Assembly (NCBI RefSeq): GCF_000149955.1
Contig: NC_030996.1
Location: 575,467-639,466, forward strand
Direction of reading: 5' to 3'
DNA: 64,000 nt
Origin: Fusarium oxysporum f. sp. lycopersici 4287
Taxonomy: Eukaryota > Ascomycota > Sordariomycetes > Hypocreales > Nectriaceae
Shown here: one piece after another, positions 13,804 to 24,469 of the stretch
How positions within the stretch are numbered: position 1 is the first letter of the stretch
Layout: each line of letters opens with the position of its first letter
The notes under the pieces: model-generated
Database searches by the model: none
What the model saw: the letters and a program-made list of their open reading frames with translations, nothing else
What the model was told of the DNA's origin: nothing
Translations under genes and position numbers: made by a program

Positions 13804-14561
13804 TTGCGAGAAGCTATCATCTTGGTAATTCCTCTCGGAGATTTCCAAGCGCCTAAAATTGCTCCTGTGATCACTTCATCACTCCGAAAATCCCAATACT
13901 ACATCAATGTCTGATCTCAAGTTACCGTGGCGCCTGCATTAGGAAGGTGGCTAACCAATGGGACATTGACATTCACACAAGACATTTGAGCATGTGGCGC
14001 ATGTCTCACTGCCGACTCGGGTCTAACTGATAAAGGATATCACCACCAGCAAATCATGTTGCAACGCTCGCCAGTCAGCAAAAGATTCGGGCCAGGCCAT
14101 TACTCGATGTTGATAGGAAACCCGGGCCACGAGGAGAGATGGTCATTCGTTTCGCAAAAGAAGATAAGACTCTTGATTCCTTGCTTTTGGTCGAATTTCA
14201 GAACCCAGGTTCTCCAATCTCATCCAATATCCTGCCTACCTCGGTGTTACTGACTCCAGCCATTGTGTTAAATCAGAAGCGTATTTGCTGACCTTAGACT
14301 GACTCATAAACTCAATACCGCCACGGCCGTCTGATTGCTCCAAACCTTCTTCCAGTCCAACCTTCTTCCCTCATGACACCACCGACATACGTGCCATCTC
14401 GAAACTTTCATCAGGTCAACCTTTTCTCATACGTCCTTGAATTTCCTAGTGCTGAGTTGGATTGTCTTGGGGGACGCATCAGAGTTCTTATACCCGTGAT
14501 GGCAATCAAATGAGCCATCTTTTAGGTTTTCATGATATCAGCTTTATGCTGTAGCAATTGG
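13804..14561. other. Intergenic, no gene recognised
   Basis: A 65-codon plus-strand frame at 14056-14253 has an ATG but no recognisable features. I see nothing else of note until the repeat copy that follows. Confidence 0.4.
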
Positions 14562-14657
14562 TCAGGCATTGTGGTATAATGTCTAAGTTGTGAGCCAGAT
14601 GTGTTATTTGCAGTTGAGCCTCGTGGCTGAGAGCTTATATTAGCACAGAGAACTTAG
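14562..14657 (+). repeat. Dispersed ~95 bp repeat, copy 1
   Basis: This stretch matches copies at 27314-27398 and 30929-31025 at above 90 percent identity by eye. It begins tcaggcattgtggtataatg and ends agagaacttag. The 5' half (tggtataatgtctaag) looks like a tRNA D-arm/A-box and the middle (agttgag) weakly like a B-box. Flanking bases hint at a degraded target duplication (tagcaattggtca / tagttattgattcca). It lies just downstream of the acr-2-type gene. Confidence 0.75.
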
Positions 14658-14677
14658 TTATTGATTCCAGCCTAACA

Positions 14678-16370
14678 TTATGCAAAGGACGGAATACTGC
14701 TACTTGAGCTAATTCCAATACTGAGGAGATCCATATAATTCACCAACACCTCATTATCAGCATGAAGATCCTGCTGCACCCAAACAGCCTGAATAGCATT
14801 CGTCACAGCCTTCATACTCCTGATTCGTGCATCGCGTTGAGTTCTGTCAATCAGATTAAGTATTGCCACCCGTTGATCATCCCTTCGTGATTCGCATGCG
14901 AGAATCAATAGCGGAAAGAAATGAATGCAGGTGCACGACGCCACTGGGCCGTTGAACAGTGCATCTACCAGCGAGTCCAACACTGCGGGTGCTTCCCATG
15001 GACTTTGGGAGGCACGCGCTATGTATATGCGTGTTGCTACACGGTATAACTCCAACGCAAATGCGCTTTCAGGATTTAGATCGTTCGGGACTGGGGAAGT
15101 AATCAGATCGTCGACCTGCGCTTCGAGCCGTCGGAGCGAGTTGCGGTATTCCGGAGTCTGACTTTGGGGATCTTGTGGATCCATATAAATATTGCATGCT
15201 TCAAAAAGGAGGCTCATTATAGAAGACGCCGGATCTACAGAGGGATGATTCTGAAACTTTGGTTAGCCACTAAGCTCCAAGTCTGTTCTTGTAGAAAGCA
15301 TACGGGTCTGTATATTGACAGTGGCGGGGTCGTTCTGCGACGAAAGAGTTGCATCGGTTTCCTGGACGCCTTTGAAGCCAGTGATTTATGTCGCCAATGC
15401 TGCGTGCTGAAACGTGAGAGCGTATGATGATAGTTGACCCAGTCAATGAGAGCGTATGTTTCATTCTCAGAAGAATGATCGCTGAGTTGAGTGGCTTGAA
15501 TGACATCCACAGCTCCCCAGATATGCCACAACCATTCACCTGAGCTCTCAGAAGGACGTAAAGTCTAAAATGTCAGCAGAACCTCATTGGTCTCCGGGGT
15601 CACATACCTCAAATGATCCAAGCAGCATGGACGCAGCCACGTGCTGAGAGGCGTTTACTAAGGACAATTCACCATCTTCGGCGGAGGTAGATAGTAGATG
15701 AAGTGCCTGTACTTTGAATTTGAGAGATGTTTCGCTCAGGCCATGATGGTGAAGGGATGAATAGGCTAGCATAGCATGCAGAAGAGCCGAGGCTGAAGCA
15801 CTGTTGTTAATCATAGCCATTCTCATGAGCGTATCGCGAATTCCAGCCGTTGTCGTGCTGAATGTGACCAAAGACAGATGCGCTAAGTGATGAACTAAAA
15901 TGCGAGTCAGAAGACGTGGACATTGTGGATGTGCTATAGCGCTCACAGTACTGTAACAGCTCATTCTGATTGGTATGTATCGCGGGCTGCTTGAGTGGTT
16001 TTGAAGGCGATACGGAAACTTGAGCCTGGTGGTACTGTGACGATAAGTAGTTGTGTAGCTCGACATCGCGAAATGATGTATTGATCAAGAAAAGGCGACG
16101 AGGTATCTCGCTCGTCTCTTGGAAGGATACAGGCGCTTGCTTTGCCGTAGTGCATACCATCGCTCGCTTCCTGTCATTTTTTCGGGGCCATGATAATCGA
16201 GCTTCATAGCCTTGGCAGGTCAATTGAGAACGGTTGCATTTGTTGCAATTCGGTCGGACTCCGTCGCATTGAATCTTGCGAGCTGATGCTGATGCTTAGT
16301 GATGGCCAATTCGCAAGCCGTTTTGCCGCCACTAACCTGCGCAAGTCCAACAGCTTTTTCGGGGTTTCAT
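14678..16370 (-). CDS. Zn2Cys6 transcription factor, acr-2-like
   Basis: Five exons right to left: 16370-16337, 16282-15947, 15894-15608, 15564-15304, 15250-14678, 496 aa. A 34-base first exon encodes the first two Cys. After splicing, the zinc cluster has Cys at residues 7, 10, 17, 24, 27 and 34, followed by CQGYEARLSWPRKND, the signature of acriflavine-sensitivity-control (acr-2) type factors. The rest is the fungal-specific factor domain (PF11951-like), with IRDTLMRMAM, LLHAMLAYSSLHHHGL and IDWVNYHHTLSRFSTQHWR. The intron 15946-15895 (GTGAGC donor, TTTTAG acceptor) is essential: without it the gene looks frameshifted. It is divergent from an NmrA-like gene with 538 bases between start codons, so that gene is a plausible target. 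Confidence 0.85.
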
Positions 16371-16908
16371 CTCAAAGAGTCGGTCCGAAACGCCGCTCGA
16401 TTCGTTTCGAGCAGTAAATATCGTACGGTAGATGAAAGCAGTAAGATCTCAATCTCGGTCAAAATTGCTGGTGATGGAGTCTCGCAGGTGATAAGCAGAC
16501 AAGGAATTTGTCATCAGCACTAAGTTTAGAAGCACCAATGGTCAATTGAGGTGACATTCCCCTGTCATCATGTGTCCCCCACTGGAAGCAACTTTTATCG
16601 AAGGTAAGATCGGGTTCTTCTCTACGCTAAGCCTCAAAGACGACCGGACTTTTTAAGATGCCTGCGAAGGCTCCGACTCCAAAGAAGTACCGGATCATGG
16701 ATATTCGTCAGCTCAGGACATATTAGAAATCATAAGACATTGAAATAATTGCCGGGATATGGCCGGGATCCGTAGAGAAAAAAACAGACTGTACATATAC
16801 CGCTGAAGACTCACTCAAGAGCATCGACTCAATAATTCGGACTCATCCGTCGTTATCTCAACCGTGTCACTCTGTCACTACCATAGTCACGTTATAATCA
16901 GCTTCGCA
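16371..16908. promoter_or_regulatory. Shared divergent promoter region (Zn2Cys6 factor / NmrA-like gene)
   Basis: 538 bases between the two start codons. CGG half-sites, as used by Zn2Cys6 proteins, occur (for example near 16381 and 16643), but such triplets are common and I cannot call an operator. No other gene is visible. Confidence 0.4.
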
Positions 16909-17847
16909 ATGCCGACCTATCTCGTCACACAGGCCACTGGTCAACAGAGCCAATGGGTCATCGAGCACCTCCTTAAAGCCGGCCACAAGATCCACGCTGT
17001 CGTCCGCAACATCGAAAAGATCCCAGCCCTGCTAACTGACCCGAAAATCACTCTCTTCCAGGGAGAGAGCAAAAACCTCGACGATATCTTCGAAGCTGCA
17101 CAGGGATGTCAAGCCGCTTTTCTCAACACAGTTTCCTTCCCTGGTCTAGAACTTCTCCAGGCCAAGACAATTGTTGAAGCTTGCGAGAAGGCTGCCGTTA
17201 AAAATCTCGTTGCCGCTACCGTCATTTGTGCGGACAGGAAGGATATCTGGGATAACGACGATGTCAAAGCTATTCATCATCTCCATGGATACTATACTTC
17301 CAAATATGAAGTCGAGAATACTGTTCGCGCAGGGAAATTCGAATCATACACAATTCTTCGGCCCGCACTTATCCACTATGACTTTCTTATCCCAGGAGTC
17401 TACAATAACTTTCCTCGTCTCCCAATAGACGGAGAAATAGATGATCTTCTCACTGGTGGTGCCAAGTTTCCTTACACTGATGCTCATGACGTGGGAAAGT
17501 ACGCTGCTGCGGCCCTGCAGGACCCTACCAGATTCCGAGGCCAGGAAATTGATCTTGGAAATGAACTGCTTGGCTTTGAGGAGGTTAGGGATATACTGGT
17601 CAAGGTCAGCGGTAGGGAAGTCGGGATCGTGAAGCGCACTCCTGAGGAGGTGGAGAACTTGGGTATCGGTGTTCATGGCCATATGTTTCAGCATTTTGCC
17701 AACATGAAGCCTTTTGGCTTTATTGAAGGAGGAGCCAAAGAGGTTCAGGACAAGTTTGGTATTCCTTTCACTTCACTTGAAGACGCGTTGCGAAGGGACA
17801 AGGTTAGGTTCCTGGAGTGTATTCCAGCCAAGAAGGAGATTCAATGA
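16909..17847 (+). CDS. NmrA-like NAD(P)-binding protein
   Basis: Single exon, 312 aa, ATG at 16909 (the upstream frame extension starts at GTG). The N-terminus is a Rossmann fold: YLVTQATGQQSQWVIEHLLKAGH replaces the usual TGATGxxG with TQATGQQS, a weakened Gly motif. It continues with HAVVRN, the YTSKYEVENTVR helix and ILRPALIHYDF typical of NmrA/HSCARG proteins. Such proteins act as redox sensors that bind dinucleotides and transcription factors, or as isoflavone-reductase-like enzymes. The active-site lysine in YxxxK is formally present as YTSKY. It is divergent from an acr-2-type regulator, which suggests co-regulation. A catalytic role is less likely than a binding role, but this is inference. 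Confidence 0.88.
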   Translation: MPTYLVTQATGQQSQWVIEHLLKAGHKIHAVVRNIEKIPALLTDPKITLFQGESKNLDDIFEAAQGCQAAFLNTVSFPGLELLQAKTIVEACEKAAVKNLVAATVICADRKDIWDNDDVKAIHHLHGYYTSKYEVENTVRAGKFESYTILRPALIHYDFLIPGVYNNFPRLPIDGEIDDLLTGGAKFPYTDAHDVGKYAAAALQDPTRFRGQEIDLGNELLGFEEVRDILVKVSGREVGIVKRTPEEVENLGIGVHGHMFQHFANMKPFGFIEGGAKEVQDKFGIPFTSLEDALRRDKVRFLECIPAKKEIQ

Positions 17848-18504
17848 GGGGTTATCATGAGTTGTTTGGTAGAATCAAAGCCGCATAGTCTTCTGGATAA
17901 ATCGGCCCTAGACATGTGAGGTTCTGAAACAAAACCCCCGTGAACTTGACACATGAAGAATGCTTATAGTTGAGTGACAAACAAGGTTCATCATCCATAC
18001 AGCCAACCAATCTCAACAGGACAAAAAGAAGGGCATCGCGCTTAATAGGCTCCCACCGAAAGCCTGTCACAAAATCACAATCTCACATCTCGAGTCAAGA
18101 GTTGATTTAAGGGCTCGGAGCATTCGCAGACCCTCGCATGCGCGTGCGCTCGGCATCCTGGCTAGCTCGTAATAAATCCATCTACCCTTACCAGTCCATG
18201 TAGGATACCTACTGGTATTAACCCATTGTGAGCTTGGCGAGGACGCTTTCCCATTCAGATTATGCCAGAAACCAAAAGGAGGCGTTTTTCGACAACGCCC
18301 CTTTCATCCTTATCAATGCGGTCAACTGTGGCTCTCCGTCGTCGGATCCACAACAGGCCGCTCTCTATAACAGATTTCCGCAATCATGATCCAGAATAGT
18401 CCGCAAATGGCATGGAAGATGCCCGTCTAATACAATACTCCAAATGAACAGTTAGAGAACCATTATAAAATGGACGTCGCTGGGTCTTAAATCCGTTGTC
18501 TGGC
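17848..18504. other. Intergenic, no gene recognised
   Basis: 657 bases with the 3' UTR of the NmrA-like gene and the promoter of the SDR gene. No repeats or coding signal seen. Confidence 0.45.
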
Positions 18505-18549
18505 ATGCCTCCTCACCTCCTGCATTCATCTTCAAAGACTTTCCCAATC

Positions 18550-19570
18550 ATGCCAAACAACGCCGAATCTCCCGCTTTTGTGTACAAACCCGTACCACTA
18601 ACAAAGAAACTACATACATCGGTGTATGACGCTATGGATCCTTCACAGCCTTTAGTTTCCCAAGCCGGGAAGACTGTTTTCATCACTGGCGGATCTGCTG
18701 GTATCGGATACGCCATCGCCAACAACTTTGCTTTGGCTGGTGCAGACAAGATCATCATCACTGGAAGAACGCGCCAAAAGCTTGACGAGGCGATGGCAAG
18801 ACTCACTCATGATCATAGCGATTGCGACACCAAATTTGAGGCGGTAGTCTGTCAGATATCTGACTCCAGAAGCATTGATCAGGTGTTTGACAATTTGGGT
18901 GCAAATGGTGTTCATGTGGATGTCTTGGTCCTCAATGCTGCTCTCAATGTTGAAGGGACGTTGTCGGGTCAAGGTTGGGAGAAGACGTGGGAGCAGTTCG
19001 TGGTCAACACTCGGGCGCTACACCAGCTTTGTGATCGATTGCACCGTCAAGATTTACAAAGAAAAAGAAAAGTATATGCCTAACTTTCTCTTCGAAGACG
19101 CTGCTAACAGTCCATTTGGTAGTACCATATAGTCAATGTCTCAACGGGTGCCATCCATGACTTCGGTAGCCCAAAGAATCTCTCATCGTATTCATTGACC
19201 AAGGCATCTGGGACTCTTCTCCTCCAGAAACTTGCAGATGAGAAGGATGCATCTCAAAGTCAGATCGTAAGCTTCCATCCAGGTGCCATCCTGACAGACC
19301 AAGCTCGAGAGAAAGGGATGACAGAAACGACGATGAATTGGGACGATGGTAAGCTTTGTGGGGCGTCTTTGCAATATACCCATGCCTAACGGTTTTGTAG
19401 TGAGTCTTCCAGGCGCGTTTGCTGTATGGTGCGCGTCGGGGGAAGCTGCTTTTTTGCATGGTCGATTTGTGTGGTCAGCTTGGGATGTCGATGAGTTGAA
19501 GAGTGGACCGATTAGGGATAGGCTTGACAAGGACGGCCAGTTCCTTCGCATTGGTGTATATGGTTTGTAG
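18550..19570 (+). CDS. Short-chain dehydrogenase/reductase
   Basis: Three exons: 18550-19071, 19123-19348, 19401-19570, 305 aa from the ATG at 18550 (an in-frame ATG at 18505 would add 15 residues). Cofactor motif TGGSAGIG is at about residues 46-53, NAA near the end of beta4, and the catalytic YSLTK (YxxxK) at about 197-201 with Ser upstream in NVSTGA. The intron after RKRK uses a GTATAT donor and a TTGGTAG acceptor, restoring the IVNVSTGA strand. The C-terminal half (SFHPGAILTD, HGRFVWSAWDVDELK) matches a fungal SDR subgroup. The substrate is unknown. The next gene on the opposite strand is a Zn2Cys6 factor ending 57 bases away. Confidence 0.88.
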
Positions 19571-19626
19571 TGGCAGATCACCCAAGAGCGAGAACTTGTA
19601 TGTACTCCTGTTATGCTGATGACGAG

Positions 19627-20727
19627 TCATACACCGACCTGGCCCCATCGCTGCAAGGCTTCTTTATCGTGACGAAGCCAGGTATTCATGTTCTCAAGCC
19701 CTTCACCCGCAGCTCGCAATAGAACCCCTATATCATCCAAGTCACCAGGCATTGCGTCGCAAATGTCTTTATGTAAGCGAAGCATGTTGCATGGCAGCGA
19801 GGGATGCGCGGAATCGTCAGACACAAGATGCCATTCTGCAGCTGACTTGGCTTCCCAAAGGGCCTTCTGTGCATTAAACCTTAGGTCGTGATGACATCGA
19901 ACACCGATGGGCCAGTTTCCACGAAGATACGTGTAGGTGCCTTGCGCAAGCTCTATGCATATTAATGTGCGACGGATGGCTTCTTTCTCAACCCAAAACT
20001 CCCAGCTCGCTTCCGTGAGCTCGTCATCACAAGCCAACAATAATTGTAAACGCGATGCCCAAATCTGAAGAACAATGTTATCGCGTTCCGCCTGCGCCTG
20101 TTGACTGATGCTGCCTGGCGAGAACAGTCGCATGCATTGATAGATAAGAAGTGCTTGGACCGAAGGAAGCATTCGCAAGTCGACAGTATCGTCGCTTATC
20201 GACGCCGCATATAAGACCGCGACAATGTGCGAGGCGCGCCTTGTAATCTCAGAATCGACGAAGCGCGCGTTGGAAGGATTGCGCACGGCGTGTAGAGCAC
20301 TGCCAGCTAACGCGTCGCGTAACGCATCTGAAGCAAGAGTCTGCGACGGATGAATGAATACATTGAACCCCTTCTCAGCCAGTGCCGTGGACTGCAGTGA
20401 CATCAAATGAGCCAAGAATTCTGCGCGCGCTGTAAAATCGTTTGCTGTATGGGGAGGATATTCCGCAGAGTCGAGCTGCATGCCATATGCTTCAGTCGTG
20501 GAGATGAATGAGGGTATCTGAAGAGAAAGCAAAGCATCGTCAATTGAATCACTGAGGAGAGGGCTGCCAGAGGCACTTGGGAGCGGAGGCGGCACAGCTG
20601 TGAAGGTGGGATACGAGCATTCCATGCCTTTCGCTGCGCAGCGACTGCAGCTGGGAGCACTGAGGCTGCAGCGACGCTTGGAGCGTGCGCAAGCACTGCA
20701 AGACTTTCGCCGTAGAGACTGTCGCAT
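19627..20727 (-). CDS. Zn2Cys6 transcription factor
   Basis: Single exon, 366 aa, ATG at 20727. The N-terminal binuclear zinc cluster has Cys at residues 10, 13, 20, 27, 30 and 37 with a basic RSKRR stretch between Cys 2 and 3. Downstream is a shortened all-alpha regulatory region (LLIYQCMRLFS, ELTEASWEFWVEKEAIRRTLICIELAQGTY), typical of small cluster-type fungal regulators. The protein is compact compared with the 500-800 aa of many relatives. It converges with the SDR gene, whose expression it might control; no binding site can be assigned from sequence alone. Confidence 0.88.
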   Translation of the reverse strand: MRQSLRRKSCSACARSKRRCSLSAPSCSRCAAKGMECSYPTFTAVPPPLPSASGSPLLSDSIDDALLSLQIPSFISTTEAYGMQLDSAEYPPHTANDFTARAEFLAHLMSLQSTALAEKGFNVFIHPSQTLASDALRDALAGSALHAVRNPSNARFVDSEITRRASHIVAVLYAASISDDTVDLRMLPSVQALLIYQCMRLFSPGSISQQAQAERDNIVLQIWASRLQLLLACDDELTEASWEFWVEKEAIRRTLICIELAQGTYTYLRGNWPIGVRCHHDLRFNAQKALWEAKSAAEWHLVSDDSAHPSLPCNMLRLHKDICDAMPGDLDDIGVLLRAAGEGLENMNTWLRHDKEALQRWGQVGV

Positions 20728-21224
20728 CGCGATAATTGATGAAGGGAGGTGAATGGGAGCGATTCACAGTTGAGTTTGCTAAAGCTTATTCCCGGCCCTT
20801 CGTCTCGCGACGGTGCCAATGATGTTGGCCATGTCAAGTTTCTCCAGCGGGCCATCCGCTGGCAATGCGCTATAAAATAGCCACCTCCCCTGGGTGATAC
20901 GGTCACCTGAAGCATTCTCTTTTGGAATGGCAGAAAACCCAATTTACTGGAAAATGCCTATTATATCTCAAAGTAAGCCAACCTAGTAGGTATCTGTGCG
21001 CCATGGGTGAAATTTGGCGCTGTGACTCACAGTTAGCCTTCTGAACCAGATCCCAAGGTCATCTGTAGGCATCAATCGTACAGTTGGTAAGCCAGTGACC
21101 AGGAGCGGAAAACGACTGTGGGATCCACTTTTGGCCGCCCAGGCATTCTCATGAAAACAAATGCATAAAGCAGAGCCTCTGGGCATCTCAAGTCCCTCAC
21201 CTTATCATCATCAGCGTTGTCAAA
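20728..21224. promoter_or_regulatory. Divergent intergenic region
   Basis: About 500 bases between the Zn2Cys6 factor and the kinase fragment. It should contain the factor's promoter. The short frames in it look random. Confidence 0.35.
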
Positions 21225-21575
21225 ATGCGTAGCGTAGCACTTCAGCACTTGAGAACCCAATTTCCCTTTTCTTCTTTGACCTTTCCTTCACGCACAAGTC
21301 TACGCTGCGCTAGAACAACAGCAACGTCATCCTCTCCAGTTTTGTACCTTCCAATAGAGGACGTTGAAAGCCCGTATGGCTATAGCCCAGGTGGCTATCA
21401 TCCAATTTGTATTGGAGACCATCTCACTGACCGATATCGCGTTATACATAAGCTCGGATACGGCAGCTTCTCAACCATCTGGCTTGTCCGCGACGAAATC
21501 GCATCGAAGTATGTCGCTCTCAAAGTTGGCATAGCAAATTCATACCAGGGGGAATTGGACTATACTAAGAGATAG
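21225..21575 (+). pseudogene. Truncated SRPK-like protein kinase (N-lobe only)
   Basis: The frame from ATG 21225 encodes 116 aa. The start looks like a mitochondrial-type or variable N-terminus. From about residue 44 it reads as the start of a fungal SRPK-family kinase: VESPYGYSPGGYHPICIGDHL, the Gly loop GYGSFSTIWL and the VAIK-type YVALKV. It stops with TAG shortly after the ATP-binding lysine. No catalytic loop (HxD) or DFG follows on either strand, so it cannot be an active kinase. It looks like a 5' fragment left by deletion. A short expressed decoy is possible but unsupported. Confidence 0.7.
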
Positions 21576-21686
21576 GTTAATTTCAATAAATGTTCGAGTA
21601 ATAGGGGAATCGCGTAGGAGTCGACCATTTACTCAAATTTGGCTTCGAATCACAGACTTTCAGTTCATATCCAATCCACCGCCTCT

Positions 21687-21908
21687 TCATGTCTTTGTGA
21701 CGCATTCTTTTCCTGCCTGCTTCGTCTTCTTCTTCTCTTTGCACTTTCGACAGGTCTTATTCGACCGAGGCATGCCTGTCCTCTGGATGATTATCCTGCA
21801 GCCTTTTCTCGGATCTCCTGGATGCTCGTAACATGCATGGTCTGTTTTCCAGCTGAGAAGATGATTGCATTTCGCGCACCGGAAGTCGGTATATTTTGTG
21901 AACCACAT
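21687..21908 (-). CDS. Small Cys-rich protein A (candidate zinc ribbon)
   Basis: ATG at 21908, 73 aa, single exon. I do not recognise a named family. The protein has a spaced Cys pattern: CAKCNHLLS near the N-terminus, two single Cys (HAC...KGC) in the middle, and CRKCKEKKK with a lysine-rich tail. The same order (CxxCxHxLS, C, C, CxxC, basic tail) is seen in the ORF at 22303-22118, which argues that both are real tandem relatives rather than chance frames. Zinc binding is inference. Confidence 0.42.
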   Translation of the reverse strand: MWFTKYTDFRCAKCNHLLSWKTDHACYEHPGDPRKGCRIIIQRTGMPRSNKTCRKCKEKKKTKQAGKECVTKT

Positions 21909-22117
21909 TTCTCTAATAAGTATTCGAGTGTAGTCCTTTTTAGCATGGCTTTTTTAATTTTATCGGAATTTAGAGGTTTGGAGCAGGCAAAGAAATATGG
22001 GATGAAATTGTAGCTTTATAGATGTTTATATCTATGATTCGTGAATCACATAGCCACCCGAGTGCCCTCTTCACTCATATTTTGAACCGGAGATTAAATG
22101 CTCCTCCTTAGGTCCTC

Positions 22118-22303
22118 TCACTTCTTTGCCTTCGCCTTCTTCTCCCTTTCCTTGTCTAAGCAGAAGTTGCAATGCCACCAAGCAATGTCCGTATTAGCTC
22201 TCTCGCTTGTAGGTATACAGTTTCCATCTTTCTCTCCCTTACTACAAGGCTCAGGAACTGTCGCCGCAGAAAGAAAATGTCTGCACCTCCGGCAATGGTA
22301 CAT
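22118..22303 (-). CDS. Small Cys-rich protein B (candidate zinc ribbon)
   Basis: ATG at 22303, 61 aa, single exon. It has CRRCRHFLS near the N-terminus, two single Cys in the middle and WHCNFCLDKEREKKAK at the end. The pattern matches the neighbouring ORF at 21908-21687. Such short six-Cys fungal proteins probably bind a metal ion; no function is known to me. The two lie head to tail on the minus strand about 210 bases apart. Confidence 0.42.
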   Translation of the reverse strand: MYHCRRCRHFLSAATVPEPCSKGEKDGNCIPTSERANTDIAWWHCNFCLDKEREKKAKAKK

Positions 22304-22614
22304 GTATCTGATGTTATTGCACCTTTTGGCGTCAATGGTGAGCTTCTTGAGGCTTCCTGATTATTTCTGGTTCTCCGGGGTATAGTTGTTTCGATGTTTC
22401 AATTTTGCTGGGCGTATTCCGGGTTATATACTAATATCTTGTCTTGAGTCACTGCCCACGTGGCTTCATCTCGCGCTCAAATATCATGCAGTTAAGGCTG
22501 AAGAATCACCGGTTTTGATATACCTAGCGAGCTGATTCTAGCACCCAAACTTGTATGAAGCTCAGTACAATGTCATCACGGGTAGACACTTCCATTCCCG
22601 CTGAATCAGTACTC

Positions 22615-22962
22615 CTACTGATCTTGAATCTCCCCCTCCTTCACATCACTGTGCCCAAACTTTGCCAACAGAGCCTCCAGCGAGGATTCAGAGGAGCCAT
22701 TAATAAGTGCCAAGATTTCTTTGGTTTCCTCATCATTCAAGGCAACCTTCCCATACTTCTTCGCCAAATCAGTGCCGTGTACAAAGAACTCGTATCTGTG
22801 AGCTCCGATAACGTCAGGCTTGTGTAAAGAGGTACACTTGATGTTAGGCAACTTTGTATCTCGATCAGGCATAGCTTCACTATGTTCAAGACCACGGCCG
22901 GAAAGGCACACGCGCTCACGAATGTAGTTGCAGTCGAAGAAGATAGACAGGTGTCGAGGCAT
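22615..22962 (-). CDS. Hypothetical protein
   Basis: ATG at 22962, 115 aa, single exon. No family is recognised. The N-terminal half is basic with several Cys; the C-terminal half (about 65-105) is a charged helical region rich in Lys, Glu, Ala and Leu that looks like genuine coding sequence. There are no membrane segments or signal peptide. It may be one exon of a longer gene. Confidence 0.35.
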   Translation of the reverse strand: MPRHLSIFFDCNYIRERVCLSGRGLEHSEAMPDRDTKLPNIKCTSLHKPDVIGAHRYEFFVHGTDLAKKYGKVALNDEETKEILALINGSSESSLEALLAKFGHSDVKEGEIQDQ

Positions 22963-24469
22963 GTTGGAAGATCTGTGAAGACGTATGCTTGGATACAGAA
23001 TATACCACCATATTTATACTTGTTCTACACATCTGGGGACCAAGCACAGTGTTGGACATTTGAAGTGTATTGCCGAGCATCCGTATCTATCATTGCCTCT
23101 TCTTGAAAACATGCAGCAATGATATGAACTGCCATAAAGAATCTTGCCTTTCTAGCCGGAAACCTATTTTGGCAGAACTCCTACTCAATAAACATGCCGG
23201 TGGAACGCATATCCCGCTAGATTATGCCGTATATTTGCCCGGATCTGTTGGGTCAAAGAATCTTGCGCTCAAAGTTCTTCAATACCCTTGTGCTTACTCA
23301 AGCTTTTGACAGCAAAGTATTTATAACGAAGCTTGATTTTGGCAGAATATTGTGATCTTTGTTCTTCAGCCTACTATGCGTTTGTAGAAGTGATGTGCTA
23401 TGACTTACTTGGCAAATCGAATTAAGCAGTTGGTCTCTTTTACGTCTTGCAGAGTATCTCATGGCCAACCCATTCGGTTACTGCTGAACCAGGTAGTCGC
23501 CCTCATCAGCTCCTTTCAGCTTCGCTGTGCCGTCATCTTGGCATATCTGGAGCCAACTATAAATAATTTGGGTAGAATGTAGCGGCTTGACATGGCGAGC
23601 TCGTATATTTGGCCTGGATAGTCTATGTTGGGCTGCTCAAACTTTATTACTTTGGAGCACCCACCTTCACTGCTGCATGCCTCCCTCAATATTCGGATCC
23701 GTCGGTCCTGTCAAGCCATCCACATGCTGACCGACGCCCTTTGACTGCATGCCAGGTGATTGCGATCCACACTGTTGTAGTTTCTCTTGATTGTATTGAT
23801 TGATATCGTACCTAAAGGCACCTCGACGAGGGCGATTAACTGAATTTAATCTACCAGGACCACGGGAAATCCAACTGCAGTGTCGTTGTCTCCCATTATA
23901 TTTGAATTTTCAACTTCTTTGTATATACTTGACAAACCCAACCTTTCTCTGGCTCCTCATTCCAGACCTAATTGCGTCGTATTAACCACGGCAGACTTAA
24001 TAACATAGCAATAAATGAAACTACTTTCGAGGCTTAATTACAATACATTAACGAAAGTGCTTTTGTACTTGTTACAGAGAGCTGACTATGATGACAGTTA
24101 AACATGAACCTTTACCAGTCGTGTTCATATGTGCCCGAGGCATTCATCATACTTTATCAAAGGCATGCTAATTCAACGTCTGTGCTGATGAGCAATCAGT
24201 AGCCATCGATCTAGGTCGTCCCCTTCATGGCAATAGCCATTTGGTACTAAGCTTACTGAGACTTGTCACTGGTTCCGCTTTGGAGGGTTACATCCATGTT
24301 TGGTAAGCTGAGGGCATATCCTTGTTATATATATCATCAATCAGGGCACGTATAAATGAATCTTCTTCTTTGTAATTTCTAACTCATTGGATACTATATA
24401 CTTGGAAGGAGACTAGTTCCGCAGCGAGTTGGCAAGACAACTTGAGATAGACCATCCTCACGACTGCAT
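22963..24469. other. Gene-poor stretch
   Basis: About 1.5 kb, locally AT-rich (for example 23980-24060). Several 60-80 codon frames exist but none has recognisable features or splice-linked continuation. Nothing else found. Confidence 0.45.

Noticed and set aside
15845..15900. Apparent one-base frameshift in the acr-2-type transcription factor
   Set aside because: A GT-AG intron at 15946-15895 (GTGAGC donor, TTTTAG acceptor) removes the odd segment and gives the expected LLQYFHHLA...IRDTLMRMAM sequence in one frame.
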